This document shows, one piece after another, positions 54,336 to 62,296 of a stretch of 64,000 bases of DNA (within the stretch, counting starts at the first letter, position 1; each line of letters begins with the position of its first letter). The DNA lies in assembly GCA_016719605.1 (NCBI GenBank), contig JADJYW010000003.1:434001-498000 (forward strand), written 5' to 3'. Made by a program: the position numbers and the translations under genes. Source of the DNA: Lewinellaceae bacterium (GTDB taxonomy: Bacteria; Bacteroidota; Bacteroidia; Chitinophagales; Saprospiraceae). Below the pieces are notes generated by a model. The model made no database searches, had not been told where the DNA came from, and saw only the letters and a list, made by a program, of their open reading frames with translations.

Positions 54336-56133
54336 ACCAAACCACTACCAACCGCCCCGTAAAGCGCTTTTCACCCGTAACGATTTCCAGAAAATACATT
54401 CCGGGGTTCAGTATACCGCCTTCCAAAAGAATCTGGTCGGCGCCGGCGCCAACAGGTAAACTCCGACTCAAACGCCCGGCCACATCCCAAATCCGCAAGA
54501 TTGTGTTGGCTGGAAGGGGTTCATCTATTTGCACCGTAGCCATACCCGAAGCCGGGTTGGGAAAAATATTTAGAGTGCCTACCGCCAAATCCCGCGCCCC
54601 AACCGTGCAGTCAAAGATCGGGTTCACGGTCACCGTGGTGGTATAGGTATTCGTACAGCCGGTACTCAGGTCGGTGACTTCGAGGGTGTAGGTGCCACTT
54701 TCGGTAGCACAATACTCGAACCCGGTAGCGCCGGAAATGGGGCCGTTGAACAGATACCATTGCAGTGCATAGTTGGCCGGCAGCGCCGTAGTGTCGAGTA
54801 GTTCCAGGTTATTCCGGTCATTTTGGTAAACCGGTTCGCCGGGCAGGGGGTAAAATTCCACCGAAGCCTGCTCGGATACGGCCGTGCAACCGTACATGTT
54901 GGTCACTTGTACCTGATATAACCCGCTTTGGTCGGGCAGATACAGGAAATCTGTAGCACCCGGGATCGGGTCTCCGTCCAGCAGCCACTGATTGGTGCCG
55001 CCGAAAGAGGACTGAAGCACAATGATCTCATCGGGGCAGGCAGCAAGCAGATTGGGCGAAATAACAGGTGTTATGGGCAGCGGGTACACGACTACCGTGT
55101 CGGACGAAAGTACTTCCTCAATCGGATTGTCAATAGTGAGTACCACCTGCAAGGCGCCCGAAATCAGCGTGTCTCCTCCACTTAAAACATTGAACGGCAA
55201 ACTGCTGCAAAGGTCGTCTGTGCCGTCAATACCGGAGTCCTCGTCCCATATTTCCAGCATATAATTGATCTGCGGATCAAGAACCAGGTCAATCGGGAAC
55301 GTGTACGGCAGTGGTGTATTGGCCACGTCGGCATTTTCAAAGATTTTTTGCCCTCCAGGCGCAAATACCTTTACAAACAAATCAGGCCCGCTAAACAGAT
55401 CCGTGCAACCCGCCGCCAGTACCTTGACACTGACCAAGCGATAGCCTGCAGTATCTATCGTGGCTTTATATGTCACCTCGTAGGTTCCCGGCTGGTTGTA
55501 GGTATGCGGCGGCGGGTTTTCGCCGGCATACTTGGTGCTGTCGCCAAAATCCCATTCGTATGTGAATCCGGTGAGGCCATTCGAGGGTATATTGTTGGCA
55601 AACGTAACCGTCGTGCTGCCGCAACCAATGATGTCGCTCATGGAAAAACCGACCGTCGTGCTGGTCTTCGGGCTTATGTACAGCCGGATCGGGAACGATG
55701 CTTCCTGGTTAAAAATCAGTACCGTGGCTTTTAATTTTACGGTCATCACAAAAGAGTCCGAGGCGAGTGGGGTGCCGCAAATCTTGATGCAGCCGTCTGT
55801 CTCCGTTGCCGGTTGAAACACCATTTGGCTGGCCTCCCAAAACAGGCCTGGCGGCATGTCGTCTATGCCGACAATCTCGATTTTTGTAATGGTCAGCCCG
55901 GGGGGGGTGATACTATCCACGGCATACACCGGTGTGGTGGTCTTGGGTATCCGGAAGGAAATATCCTGATTGTACGGAACGCCTTTTTCACCATCGGGAA
56001 AGACAGGCAGATACAACGTGTCTGCCGGCAGGTTGGCAGGCAAACTAAGCGCACAGCCCGGGCAACCGGTCTGGGCAGCCAGCATATTCAGGAACAAAAA
56101 GGAAAGAAAAACAACGAGCAGATGTTGTCGCAT
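54334..56133 (-). CDS. T9SS-secreted PKD-domain protein
   Basis: 599 residues: signal (MRQHLLVVFLSFLFLNMLAAQ); an N-terminal module (TPPGLTITKIEIVGIDDMPPGL...CIKICGTPLASDSFVMTVKLKATV), shared with the next gene upstream; a PKD domain (FTYEWDFGDSTKYAGENPPPHTYNQPGTYEVTY); a domain with LDPQINYMLEIWDEDSGIDGTDDLC, like a C2-type or calcium-stimulated fold; two Ig-like units (NQWLLDGDPIPGATDFLY, QWYLFNGPISGATGFEY); and a T9SS C-terminal domain (TLNIFPNPASGMATV...RLVVVW). Likely a surface adhesin or binding protein. The stop overlaps the hairpin. Confidence 0.85.
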   Translation of the reverse strand: MRQHLLVVFLSFLFLNMLAAQTGCPGCALSLPANLPADTLYLPVFPDGEKGVPYNQDISFRIPKTTTPVYAVDSITPPGLTITKIEIVGIDDMPPGLFWEASQMVFQPATETDGCIKICGTPLASDSFVMTVKLKATVLIFNQEASFPIRLYISPKTSTTVGFSMSDIIGCGSTTVTFANNIPSNGLTGFTYEWDFGDSTKYAGENPPPHTYNQPGTYEVTYKATIDTAGYRLVSVKVLAAGCTDLFSGPDLFVKVFAPGGQKIFENADVANTPLPYTFPIDLVLDPQINYMLEIWDEDSGIDGTDDLCSSLPFNVLSGGDTLISGALQVVLTIDNPIEEVLSSDTVVVYPLPITPVISPNLLAACPDEIIVLQSSFGGTNQWLLDGDPIPGATDFLYLPDQSGLYQVQVTNMYGCTAVSEQASVEFYPLPGEPVYQNDRNNLELLDTTALPANYALQWYLFNGPISGATGFEYCATESGTYTLEVTDLSTGCTNTYTTTVTVNPIFDCTVGARDLAVGTLNIFPNPASGMATVQIDEPLPANTILRIWDVAGRLSRSLPVGAGADQILLEGGILNPGMYFLEIVTGEKRFTGRLVVVW

Positions 56134-56258
56134 AACAACCGGTTTTAAATGTGAAAGAATACGTTGCCCTGGCGGAGGAGAAAATTGGCAGGATTATGGG
56201 CCAGAATCGGCAACAACTTTTCAGAGACCGGAGGTTTGGAGGTGTCTCAGAAGTCGTA

Positions 56259-56337
56259 TTTTTTCACCGCAGAGACGCGGAGACGTAGCGTTTTTGATAA
56301 ACAAGTTATTAAAAGCGGCATCTCTGCGGTGAAAAAA
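56259..56337. repeat. 17-bp inverted repeat (CACCGCAGAG family, second copy)
   Basis: TTTTTTCACCGCAGAGA (56259-56275) pairs with TCTCTGCGGTGAAAAAA (56321-56337), perfect over 17 bp with a 45-nt loop. Same word as 38198-38279. Lies between two same-strand T9SS genes. Confidence 0.9.
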
Positions 56338-56357
56338 GTACTTGTGAGCGCGCTGCA

Positions 56358-57155
56358 TTAAATTTTCACAAGGCGCCGCACGGACTTGCCGTTGGCGTCG
56401 CCTACGGTGTACAGGTAAGTACCGGCGGGCAGGTTGCCGGCATCGAATGAAAACCGGTTTTCGCCTTCGTACAGTTGCACTTTTTCGTTGTGCATTTGTT
56501 TGCCGAACAGATCGAACACTTCAAACAGGAATACCCCGCTTTGGATGGATTGTACTTCGATGGTCGTTTGTCCGGTCACCGGATTAGGCATAGCGCGTAC
56601 GCTGCCAAACGGGCTGCCGGGATCGGAGGACGCCGACACACACTGGCCCTGTTCCTTCAGAAGCAGGTAGTAGTGGTTGCCGGGGGCTGCATCGCCGGGA
56701 AATACGATCGGGAAGGTTCCCAGGATAGTAGTCACATTGGCGGTAATCCCCAGGTCAAAAGTGTCGGGCATGTTTTGTGCGGAAGGCGTGCCTTGCAACT
56801 GGATGCAGCCCAGGCTCATGGGCTGAAAGGTGCAGTTGGGAGGGTCGCACGAGTAGGCCATTCCGGTGGGCATGTTGCTGACTGCATTGGGCGGAAGGGT
56901 GACGCTGAGAATTTTGACCTTGATAACCCCCTGATAATCGAAGGAGTCCGGTACAAAAACTGTGACCGACTGGCTGTACACCTCAGCAATACAGGCCGTT
57001 TTCAGGTTGTAAAAAGGAGAATCAGGCGAGTACGGAGCCGGAGAGAGCAGGTCGCCGGAAAGGAGCAGGCTGGAATCGCGTACACAGGCTTGTGCTGCAG
57101 ATTGGTTGAGGCTGATTACAGTGCAAAGACAGAACAGAAGTAGTGCTTTGTTCAT
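56358..57155 (-). CDS. T9SS-secreted protein, short paralog
   Basis: 265 residues: signal to SAAQ; a module QGVIKVKILSVTLPPNAVSNMPTGM...GCIQLQGTPSAQNMPDTFDLGITANVTTILG, homologous by eye to residues ~65-140 of the 54334-56133 protein; then a T9SS C-terminal domain (VRAMPNPVTGQTTIEV...SVRRLVKI). The two genes are same-strand, 224 bp apart. This one lacks PKD and Ig-like domains. Function unknown; likely surface-attached. Confidence 0.85.
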   Translation of the reverse strand: MNKALLLFCLCTVISLNQSAAQACVRDSSLLLSGDLLSPAPYSPDSPFYNLKTACIAEVYSQSVTVFVPDSFDYQGVIKVKILSVTLPPNAVSNMPTGMAYSCDPPNCTFQPMSLGCIQLQGTPSAQNMPDTFDLGITANVTTILGTFPIVFPGDAAPGNHYYLLLKEQGQCVSASSDPGSPFGSVRAMPNPVTGQTTIEVQSIQSGVFLFEVFDLFGKQMHNEKVQLYEGENRFSFDAGNLPAGTYLYTVGDANGKSVRRLVKI

Positions 57156-57394
57156 ACGGTTTGAGTGTTAAATGAGCGAATAAGATTGATGGTTGTTTCC
57201 CGGCAAACGTCTGAGGGATGCCCTGTTTACAGGACACAAGTTCCGACGATTTTCGGACTTATTAAAATTCAACCTTATAGCGGGGATGGTTTCGGGGAGG
57301 GGATGAGGTTGAAGCAGGTACAAAAAACGAGGAACGGCATACTTGCCGGTTCCTCGTTTTGTCCTGAAAATCAAAAAATTCTAACTTCCGTCCG

Positions 57395-57739
57395 TTATTT
57401 CACCGCATCCAGCACGGCTTTGAACGTGCGTGGGTTGTTGAGGGCGAGATCGGCCAAAGCCTTTCGATTCAGGCTGATTCCCTTCTGGTCAAGCGCATGA
57501 ATGAACCGGCTGTAGCTCAAGCCCTCCATACGGGTGGCGGCGTTGATACGCGCGATCCAAAGGCGGCGATAGGTACGTTTTTTGAATTTGCGGTCGCGGA
57601 ATGCGTACTGCCAACCTTTCTCCAGGGTGTTCTTTGCTACGGTATAAACCTTGGAACGGGCGCCGAAATAACCGCGGGCGGCTTTCATGATTTTTCTCCG
57701 GCGCGCACGGCTGGCCGGGTTGTTGGTTGCTCTTGGCAT
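57395..57739 (-). CDS. rplT: 50S ribosomal protein L20
   Basis: 114 residues, MPRATNNPASRARRRKIMKAARGYFGARSKVYTVAKN..., full length and with the classic RRLWIARINAA motif and YSRFIHALDQKGI. An rRNA-binding assembly protein of the large subunit; in many bacteria also the autoregulator of this operon. Third gene of infC-rpmI-rplT, 160 bp after rpmI. Confidence 0.98.
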   Translation of the reverse strand: MPRATNNPASRARRRKIMKAARGYFGARSKVYTVAKNTLEKGWQYAFRDRKFKKRTYRRLWIARINAATRMEGLSYSRFIHALDQKGISLNRKALADLALNNPRTFKAVLDAVK

Positions 57740-57899
57740 GTGTGTGATTTTCTAGTACAACTTCGGGATTAACGGCTTCGGAGCACAACCACGATCTTGC
57801 AATCGTATACGTCGTAAATCGAAAACCGAAAATGCTTTAAGCCAAAGTCCTCGTTAAAAAATGTGGTTGAAAAAGCCTTCTTTTCAGAAAGCGGTGCAA

Positions 57900-58094
57900 T
57901 TAGATAGCCAGCAGGCGCTCAATACGAGCGTGCTCCGTCTTGTCAACGATAACGGCTCCGCGCAGGTGGCGCTTCTGCTTTTTCGTCTTCGAGCTGGCAA
58001 TGTGGCGCAGCTTGGTCCGATTGCGTTTGACTTTCCCGGTTCCGGTCACCTTGAAACGTTTCTTGGCGCCCGAGTGGGTCTTCATCTTAGGCAT
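57900..58094 (-). CDS. rpmI: 50S ribosomal protein L35
   Basis: 64 residues, MPKMKTHSGAKKRFKVTGTGKVKRNR..., complete. The start at 58094 is set by homology; the frame's extension to 58148 is not used. Second gene of the operon, 126 bp after infC; a long-range inverted repeat lies in that gap. Confidence 0.97.
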   Translation of the reverse strand: MPKMKTHSGAKKRFKVTGTGKVKRNRTKLRHIASSKTKKQKRHLRGAVIVDKTEHARIERLLAI

Positions 58095-58152
58095 ATAAAT
58101 GTATTTTTTTGAAAAATGGAGCGCAAAGGTAACCCGGGCATTTTTCAAAAGC

Positions 58153-58210
58153 GGTCAATACGAACATTTTTTTTCAAGTTTTTGAAGGAAAAAAACTGCC
58201 CGTATTGACC
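58153..58210. repeat. Inverted repeat between infC and rpmI
   Basis: GGTCAATACG (58153-58162) and CGTATTGACC (58201-58210) are perfect complements separated by 38 A/T-rich nt. In the operon transcript this is just upstream of rpmI and could be an attenuator or L20-type control structure. Confidence 0.65.
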
Positions 58211-58220
58211 CGTTTCGATA

Positions 58221-58985
58221 TTATTTCTTGCCACCCGTTTTTTTAGGTGCGATGATGACCATCATGCGCTTGCCGTCCATACGCGGCAATTGTTCCGGTG
58301 CGCCATGCTCTTCGAGCTCTTTCAGAAAACGAAGCAACAGCAGTTCGCCCCGGTCTTTGAAAACAATAGCGCGGCCGCGGAACTGCACATAAGCCTTTAC
58401 CTTGTTGCCCTCCGAGAGAAAATTTTTGGCGTGACGCAACTTGAATTCAAAGTCGTGTTCGCCCGTTTCCGGGCCGAAACGAATCTCTTTAAGTTGCTGT
58501 TTGACCGCATTTGCCTTCAGTTCCTTCTCCTTCTTCCGTTTTTGGTACAGGAACTTGTTGTAGTCCACTATCCGCGCAACAGGTGGTTCTGCGTTTGGCG
58601 ATATTTCAACCAGATCCAAAACCATTTCCTGTGCCCAACCCAGCAACTGAGCCGTCGTATAAATACCAGGCTCCACTTTCTGGCCGATTGCAGTGCTGAT
58701 CTCTTCCAGATTGTCGCCAACGAGTCGGAGTTCAGGTGCCCGAATGAGTTCATTGATGCGGTGCTCGGCTTGTTGTTGCCGGGGCGGGAAGGGGCGCCGA
58801 CCACCGGCAGGCGGGCGAGGGGGACCGCCGGTACCAGGCGGGCGAGGGGGACCGCCAACACCGGCAGGGCGGTTAGGGCCGCCAGGGCCGGCGGGACGAG
58901 GAGGGCCACCACCAGCGGGACGGTTCGGGCCGCCGGGGCGGTTTTGGCCGCCGCCGGGCTTGGGAGAAGAAGGTTTTAATGCCAA
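58221..58985 (-). CDS. infC: Translation initiation factor IF-3 with Gly/Pro-rich N-terminal tail and non-AUG start
   Basis: 254 residues if TTG at 58985 is the start. A stop (TAA) lies immediately before it, and the first ATG in frame falls inside the conserved domain, so IF-3 must begin at a non-ATG codon; infC of E. coli also uses one (AUU), for autoregulation. Residues 1-75 are (Gly,Pro,Arg)-rich repeats such as GGPNRPAGGGPPRP, not present in typical IF-3 (~180 residues). Then the normal fold: HRINELIRAPELRLVG, VDLVEISPNAEPPVARIVDYNKFLY, and KFRPGTEHD-like FGPETGEHDFEFKLRHAKNFL, then PRMDGKRMMVIIAPKK. First gene of the operon with a ~110-nt leader. Confidence 0.93.
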   Translation of the reverse strand: MALKPSSPKPGGGQNRPGGPNRPAGGGPPRPAGPGGPNRPAGVGGPPRPPGTGGPPRPPAGGRRPFPPRQQQAEHRINELIRAPELRLVGDNLEEISTAIGQKVEPGIYTTAQLLGWAQEMVLDLVEISPNAEPPVARIVDYNKFLYQKRKKEKELKANAVKQQLKEIRFGPETGEHDFEFKLRHAKNFLSEGNKVKAYVQFRGRAIVFKDRGELLLLRFLKELEEHGAPEQLPRMDGKRMMVIIAPKKTGGKK

Positions 58986-59103
58986 TTAAAAAAATTGTTT
59001 TGTGAAAAAAATGCGACTCAGGTACTGGATTTGCAAGCACTGGGCAAAAAAATTGGATACCCGGAATCGCGACCGAATACCCAGCGCTACATTTTTATGG
59101 ACA

Positions 59104-59111
59104 CAAAAGTA
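59104..59111 (-). promoter_or_regulatory. infC: -7 element TACTTTTG of the infC operon
   Basis: Minus-strand TACTTTTG, 118 bp upstream of the likely infC start; the leader contains T-rich blocks. Confidence 0.55.
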
Positions 59112-59155
59112 TGTCTTGTCCGCGGAATTTGATTTTTTTGAAGTAGAAAAAATTA

Positions 59156-59163
59156 TAGGTTTG
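59156..59163 (+). promoter_or_regulatory. priA: -7 element TAGGTTTG of priA
   Basis: TAGGTTTG, a TAnnTTTG match, 27 bp before the priA ATG; divergent partner of the infC promoter. Confidence 0.55.
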
Positions 59164-59190
59164 CACCCCGTCTCCCGTCCTCCGTCTCCC

Positions 59191-61635
59191 ATGACCTACG
59201 CCGATATCATTCTCCCCCTCGCTCTGCCCAAACGCGCTTACACCTACGCCGTACCCGACGAACTGTTCGCGGATATCCGGCCGGGAGTACGGGTGGAGGT
59301 GCCTTTCGGCAAAAATAAACTGTACAGCGGCGTGGTAGACCGCATCCACACCGAAACACCCGACTACCGCACCAGGCCAATCCTCGCCGTGCTGGACGAA
59401 GTGGCTGTGGTCACCGAGCACCAACTGAAACTCTGGGACTGGATCGCCGACTACTACTGCTGCACCCTCGGCGAAGTGATGACCGCCGCCCTGCCCAGCC
59501 ACCTCAAACTCACCAGCGAAACCAAATTGGTATTCAACCCGGCCTACGGCGACGACTTTTCCGAACTCGACGCCGACGAGTACCTGCTGGCTGAGGCCAT
59601 GCTCCTCCAAAGCGAGATTACCATTGACGACGCGCGGAAAATTCTGAATAAAAAGACGGTGTTCCCCGTTGTGCAACGCCTCTTGCTCAAAGGCGTACTC
59701 TCCCTGCGCGAGGATTTGCAGGAAAAATACCGCCCCAAAAAAGTGCTGGCCGTACGCCTTGCCGAGCCGTACCGCTCCAACCAGGAGCTCCTGCGCCCCG
59801 TATTCGATGAACTCGCCAAACACGAACGCCAACTCGAAACCCTGCTCGCTTTCCTGCACCTGAGCCGCAGTCGTCCCTGGCTCCGCCGACAGGAAGTGCT
59901 CGACAAAGCCGGCACCTCGGAATCCACCCTGCGCACCTTGGTCAAAAAAGAAGTACTCGAACTTTACGAGCGCGAAGTGAGTCGCATTGCCGGTTTCGAG
60001 GACGAACTTGTGGAAGCCGGCGAACTTTCCACCCGGCAGCGCCGCGCACTCACAGAAATTCAGGTTGCTTTTCGGGACAAAAGCACGGTACTGTTGCACG
60101 GTGTGACCGGGAGCGGCAAGACGCGCGTTTATCTCGAACTCATGCGCGAGGTGCTGCTGCAAGGCGGGCAAGTGCTGTACCTCTTGCCCGAAATAGCGCT
60201 CACCACCCAGATTATCAGCCGCTTGCAACGCGTGTTTGGCGCCGATGCGGCGGTGTATCATTCCAAAATAAACTACAACGAACGGGTGGAAGTGTGGCGC
60301 GCGGCAGTGTCCGGCAAGCCCGTCATCCTGTCGGCACGGTCGGGGCTGTTCCTGCCGTTCCAGAACCTGCAACTCATTATCGTGGACGAGGAGCACGATC
60401 CGTCGTTCAAACAGTACGACCCCGCGCCCCGATACCACGCCCGCGATACCGCTATTTATTTAGCCAACTTATACGGCGCGAAGGTGCTGCTTGGCACGGC
60501 CACGCCCGCTCTGGAAACGTACCACAATGCCCAACAAGGAAAATTCGGCCTCGTGGAAATGCCCGAACGTTTTGGCGGACTGGCGATGCCGGAAATACGG
60601 CCGGTGGACCTGCGCGAACAGCACAAGACCAAACAGATGCAGAGTATCTTCTCCCCTACCCTGCTCGAATCGCTCAAAACAGCCCTGACAAACGGCGAAC
60701 AAGCGATTCTTTTCCAAAACCGTCGCGGCTACTCGCCCATTCTCGAATGCCAAACCTGCGGCTGGACGGCCCAATGCCGCCACTGCGACGTGAGCCTCAC
60801 GTTTCACAAACTCACGAACCGCCTGCGCTGCCACTACTGCGGCTATGTGGAACAACCGCCCGCCGTATGCCCCGCGTGTAGCAGCGGAAAAGTTACCCTG
60901 CTCGGTTTCGGCACCGAAAAAATCGAAGACGAACTCAAGATTTTCCTGCCCGACGCCCGCATCGGCCGCCTCGACCTCGACACTGCCGGCACGAAGAGCA
61001 GCCTGACCACCATTCTCAACGATTTTGAGGAAAAACGCCTCGATATCCTCGTAGGCACTCAAATGGTAACCAAGGGACTGGACTTCGACAATGTGGGTAT
61101 CGTGGGCGTGCTGGGCGCCGATCAGCTCACGCGTTTTCCCGATTTCCGTGCTGGCGAACGCGCCTACCAGTTGCTCACCCAGGTGGCCGGCCGTGCCGGC
61201 CGAAAGCACAAGCGCGGCCTGGTACTCATCCAGGCCTGGGACCCCGCGCACCCGGTGCTGCAGGAAGTCCAGCGCGGCGATTTTCACAGCCACCTCCAGC
61301 GCGAGATGCGGGAGCGCCAAGAGTTTTTTTACCCGCCATTTTCTCGACTCATCCACATTACGCTACAACACAAGGACGAGAAAATCGCTTACCTCGCCGC
61401 CGATTTTTTGGCCAAAGCCCTGCGCCACAGCATGGGCAAACGTGTACTCGGCCCCGTGCAGCCCCATGTACCCCGCGTGCGCAACTACTATGGCCAGGAA
61501 ATTTTGCTCAAACTGGAAAAATCGGCGCCCGTGCTCCGGGCAGCTAAAGACCTGATCTTGAAAACCGCTGAGGCAGTGACGAGCAAACCCGGCTGGGGGC
61601 AGGTGCGCGTGGCCGTGGATGTGGATCCAGTGTGA
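59191..61635 (+). CDS. priA: Primosomal protein N' (replication-restart helicase)
   Basis: 814 residues from MTYADIILPLALPKRAYTYAVPDELF, the family's 3'-end-binding domain. Walker A is G304VTGSGKT311; Walker B/DEAH-like is VDEEHDPSFKQ; the zinc-binding region has C-x2-C pairs (CQTCGW, CRHCDVS, CHYCGY, CPACSS), all eight cysteines present; helicase motifs IV-VI include GTEKIEDELK, VGTQMVTKGLDFDNVG and QVAGRAGR. It rebuilds the primosome at stalled forks. The 63-codon extension to 59002 overlaps the infC promoter and is rejected. Confidence 0.97.
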   Translation: MTYADIILPLALPKRAYTYAVPDELFADIRPGVRVEVPFGKNKLYSGVVDRIHTETPDYRTRPILAVLDEVAVVTEHQLKLWDWIADYYCCTLGEVMTAALPSHLKLTSETKLVFNPAYGDDFSELDADEYLLAEAMLLQSEITIDDARKILNKKTVFPVVQRLLLKGVLSLREDLQEKYRPKKVLAVRLAEPYRSNQELLRPVFDELAKHERQLETLLAFLHLSRSRPWLRRQEVLDKAGTSESTLRTLVKKEVLELYEREVSRIAGFEDELVEAGELSTRQRRALTEIQVAFRDKSTVLLHGVTGSGKTRVYLELMREVLLQGGQVLYLLPEIALTTQIISRLQRVFGADAAVYHSKINYNERVEVWRAAVSGKPVILSARSGLFLPFQNLQLIIVDEEHDPSFKQYDPAPRYHARDTAIYLANLYGAKVLLGTATPALETYHNAQQGKFGLVEMPERFGGLAMPEIRPVDLREQHKTKQMQSIFSPTLLESLKTALTNGEQAILFQNRRGYSPILECQTCGWTAQCRHCDVSLTFHKLTNRLRCHYCGYVEQPPAVCPACSSGKVTLLGFGTEKIEDELKIFLPDARIGRLDLDTAGTKSSLTTILNDFEEKRLDILVGTQMVTKGLDFDNVGIVGVLGADQLTRFPDFRAGERAYQLLTQVAGRAGRKHKRGLVLIQAWDPAHPVLQEVQRGDFHSHLQREMRERQEFFYPPFSRLIHITLQHKDEKIAYLAADFLAKALRHSMGKRVLGPVQPHVPRVRNYYGQEILLKLEKSAPVLRAAKDLILKTAEAVTSKPGWGQVRVAVDVDPV

Positions 61636-61997
61636 GCCTGCCGCCGCTCGCCCCTGTTGCTGACTCTTCCCGGACGCCTCGCCAGTACACTTCCTTGGGT
61701 AGGTAAGCTTTATAGCGGTGTCCGTTTGTTCCCGCCTTTGGCCCGTTCTTTTTCGCGGGGGTGGCCCTTTCGGTAGAAACGGGGGTCCCCCTTTGGTCCC
61801 GCGGGGGGGTGGCCCCTGGTTGCTGCCGTGGGCGGGCGGGGGGTGTTTCAGGGCCGTCTTGGGCGATTTGGGCAAGGGGTCGGCCCTCTTGCTCTCGGGC
61901 CACTGAGTAAGTCGGCGGCTAAAATTAGGCGGTGGTTTGGACTTCATTTTCGACGGCACGCATGGCCAGCAGGAACTCGCCATGTCTCAAACCGAGC
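61636..61997. other. GC-rich gap with no convincing gene
   Basis: Contains poly-G runs (GCGGGGGGGTGG, GTTTCTACCGAAAGGG on the other strand) and Pro/Arg-rich frames on the minus strand (e.g. REFLLAMRAVENEVQTTA then stop, and a Pro-rich frame with GHRYKAYLPKEV). The frames are interrupted and overlap the 3' end of priA. Could be remnant of a degraded gene; I cannot name it. Confidence 0.4.
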
Positions 61998-62290
61998 AAA
62001 AGCGCCATTCCTTTTGAGGACAAACTGAGGCTTGCCGTTTTCATTAGTGGCGAAACAGCCATCAACAGGCTGTCTATCGTCACTACATTGGGCTACATCA
62101 TTGCACAAACCAAGTTTAAAGAAGCCTCGCCATCCTTTCAGCAGCGGCTGGGTTTCAAATACTACTTTTATAAAAATGTATTTGCCGGGGTCAATGTACG
62201 CGCGTATCAATTCCGGTCGGCAGACGCGCTTGAATTCAACATAGGGATGAGACGGTTTATCGGTAGTCATGGCCAACCCGGCGCTGTTCC
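61998..62290 (+). pseudogene. C-terminal fragment of an outer-membrane beta-barrel protein (acyloxyacyl-hydrolase/PagL-like)
   Basis: The frame reads SKSAIPFEDKLRLAVFISGE...LSIVTTLGYIIAQTKFKEASPSFQQRLGFKYYFYKNVFAGVNVRAYQFRSADALEFNIGMRRFIG: alternating hydrophobic strands with a terminal aromatic, like the last strands of acyloxyacyl hydrolase/PagL-type barrels (lipid A deacylases). There is no signal peptide or N-terminal domain, and the frame begins in the GC-rich gap. It is therefore a truncated remnant. The precise family is tentative. Confidence 0.45.
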
Positions 62291-62296
62291 GTTTAA

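Noticed and set aside
59095..60438. A 447-codon minus-strand frame opposite priA
   Set aside because: It lacks motifs and overlaps the start of priA, whose helicase motifs are complete.
61640..61983. A transposase remnant in the priA-cca gap
   Set aside because: A Pro-rich frame faintly recalls IS66-type N-termini, but no inverted ends, catalytic residues or continuous frame support it.
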